NCBI GenBank assembly: GCA_947447385.1
Contig: CANFKN010000013.1
Location: forward strand, 1-15,292
Source: Microbacteriaceae bacterium
GTDB lineage: Bacteria; Actinomycetota; Actinomycetes; Actinomycetales; Microbacteriaceae
Length of the DNA: 15,292 bases
Direction: 5' to 3'
The notes beneath the pieces were generated by a model. The model was not told the origin of the DNA, searched no databases, and saw nothing but the letters and a program-made list of their open reading frames with translations. The position numbers and the translations under genes are program-made. Positions 14,782-15,292 of this stretch are shown here, piece by piece (within the stretch, counting starts at the first letter, position 1; every line of letters begins with the position of its first letter).

Positions 14782-15292
14782 TTAGTCGATCGAGAGCCGG
14801 GTGCGGTAGCGCGAGCGACTTGGCGTGCCGAACCAGAAGATGCTCGCTGCGATCAACGGAATGCCGATTACCATGACTGCTGCCTGAGCTGGCGGAATCA
14901 CCAGGTCAACCGGCAAGATGGTCAACTTCATTGACGGGAACATCGCCCAAGCAAACAAGAAGCCGACGCTTGAACCGAGCACGGTGCCGAGCAGGGTCAG
15001 CACTAGTGCTTGCCCACTAACTACTGATGCTCTGAATCGTTTCGGCGCACCGATTGAACCAAGGGTCGATTGGTCGGCACGACTCTCGATTTGAGCAAGC
15101 CCGAGCGCGATGCTGGTCGATGCCAAGATGAAGAACCCAACGGCGAGTGTGACCCACCAGGCGGCCGCCTGAGTGTCGAATCCGAAGCCTTGTTCAAGGG
15201 TGAACTCGCCATTGAAAGCTTGGTTCATTTGGTCTCGTTGGGCTGTGGTGACCGGTTCGGCATAGTTGGCGACGAGCATCCACGGGCTGTAA
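14782..15292 (-). CDS. FtsX-like ABC transporter permease, C-terminal part (cut by window edge)
   Basis: The frame is open to the right edge (the codons before Met at 15279 read YSPW), so only the last 170 or so residues are visible. Three hydrophobic spans are evident: AWWVTLAVGFFILASTSIALG, VVSGQALVLTLLGTVLGSSVG and AAVMVIGIPLIAASIFWFG. The segment QSTLGSIGAPKRFRASVVSGQAL matches the FtsX/MacB family stretch LRxLGAxxRxxxxxxxxEA between the first and second of these spans. The family includes lipoprotein or peptide exporters and cell-wall regulators, and the substrate cannot be told. It converges on the alpha-glucosidase pair across a 40-bp gap in which I see no clear terminator. It is probably unrelated to the sugar locus. 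Confidence 0.8.
   Translation of the reverse strand, partial: YSPWMLVANYAEPVTTAQRDQMNQAFNGEFTLEQGFGFDTQAAAWWVTLAVGFFILASTSIALGLAQIESRADQSTLGSIGAPKRFRASVVSGQALVLTLLGTVLGSSVGFLFAWAMFPSMKLTILPVDLVIPPAQAAVMVIGIPLIAASIFWFGTPSRSRYRTRLSID

Overview
The window looks like part of an actinobacterial chromosome of moderate GC content, plausibly a small-genome aquatic member of the Microbacteriaceae. This is inferred from the HadA/HadB-like MaoC pair, the SPase-I-type secreted proteins, an apparently leaderless gene, and the overall style of the GH13 and ABC-transporter genes. No marker gene fixes the taxon.

Layout. (1) 1-674, minus strand: the 3'-side gene of a MaoC/hot-dog pair (cut by the window edge) and its partner, joined by a TAATG overlap. 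(2) 825-2105, plus: a secreted sedolisin-like (S53) peptidase, divergent from the MaoC pair. (3) 2201-4477, minus: a large secreted protein made of about five pullulanase-type (CBM41/PUD) carbohydrate-binding modules and no catalytic domain; a hairpin at 2156-2183 separates it from the peptidase. (4) 4478-5085: regulatory region, a tRNA terminator, tRNA-Met(CAT) and tRNA-Thr(GGT), all reading leftwards. (5) 5086-11027, minus: a maltodextrin import and breakdown operon in the order malE, long stem-loop, malF, malG, cytoplasmic GH13 enzyme. (6) 11271-14741, plus: two tandem paralogous GH13 alpha-glucosidases, divergent from malE. (7) 14782-15292, minus: the C-terminal part of an FtsX-like permease, cut by the window edge.

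The central 9-10 kb reads as one alpha-glucan utilisation locus. The secreted multi-CBM41 protein would hold starch or glycogen-like polymer near the cell. The substrate-binding protein and the MalFG channel would import maltodextrins. Three GH13 enzymes without signal peptides would split them to glucose. No MalK/MsiK-type ATPase, no LacI-type regulator and no secreted amylase lie in the window, so these must be supplied from elsewhere.

The most interesting signal is regulatory. The same composite element occurs upstream of both the CBM41 gene (4607-4638) and the alpha-glucosidase pair/malE divergent region (11201-11231): a LacI-type 14-bp palindrome, then a 9-10 nt AT-rich linker, then the octamer CGTGAAAC in the gene-sense direction. 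Other points worth a second look are a HadB-like protein whose catalytic His is replaced by Pro, a MalE without a lipobox paired with a MalF that has a very large E. coli-like P2 loop, and the S53 peptidase without a propeptide domain. I did not see a CRISPR array, prophage, insertion sequence or defence system.
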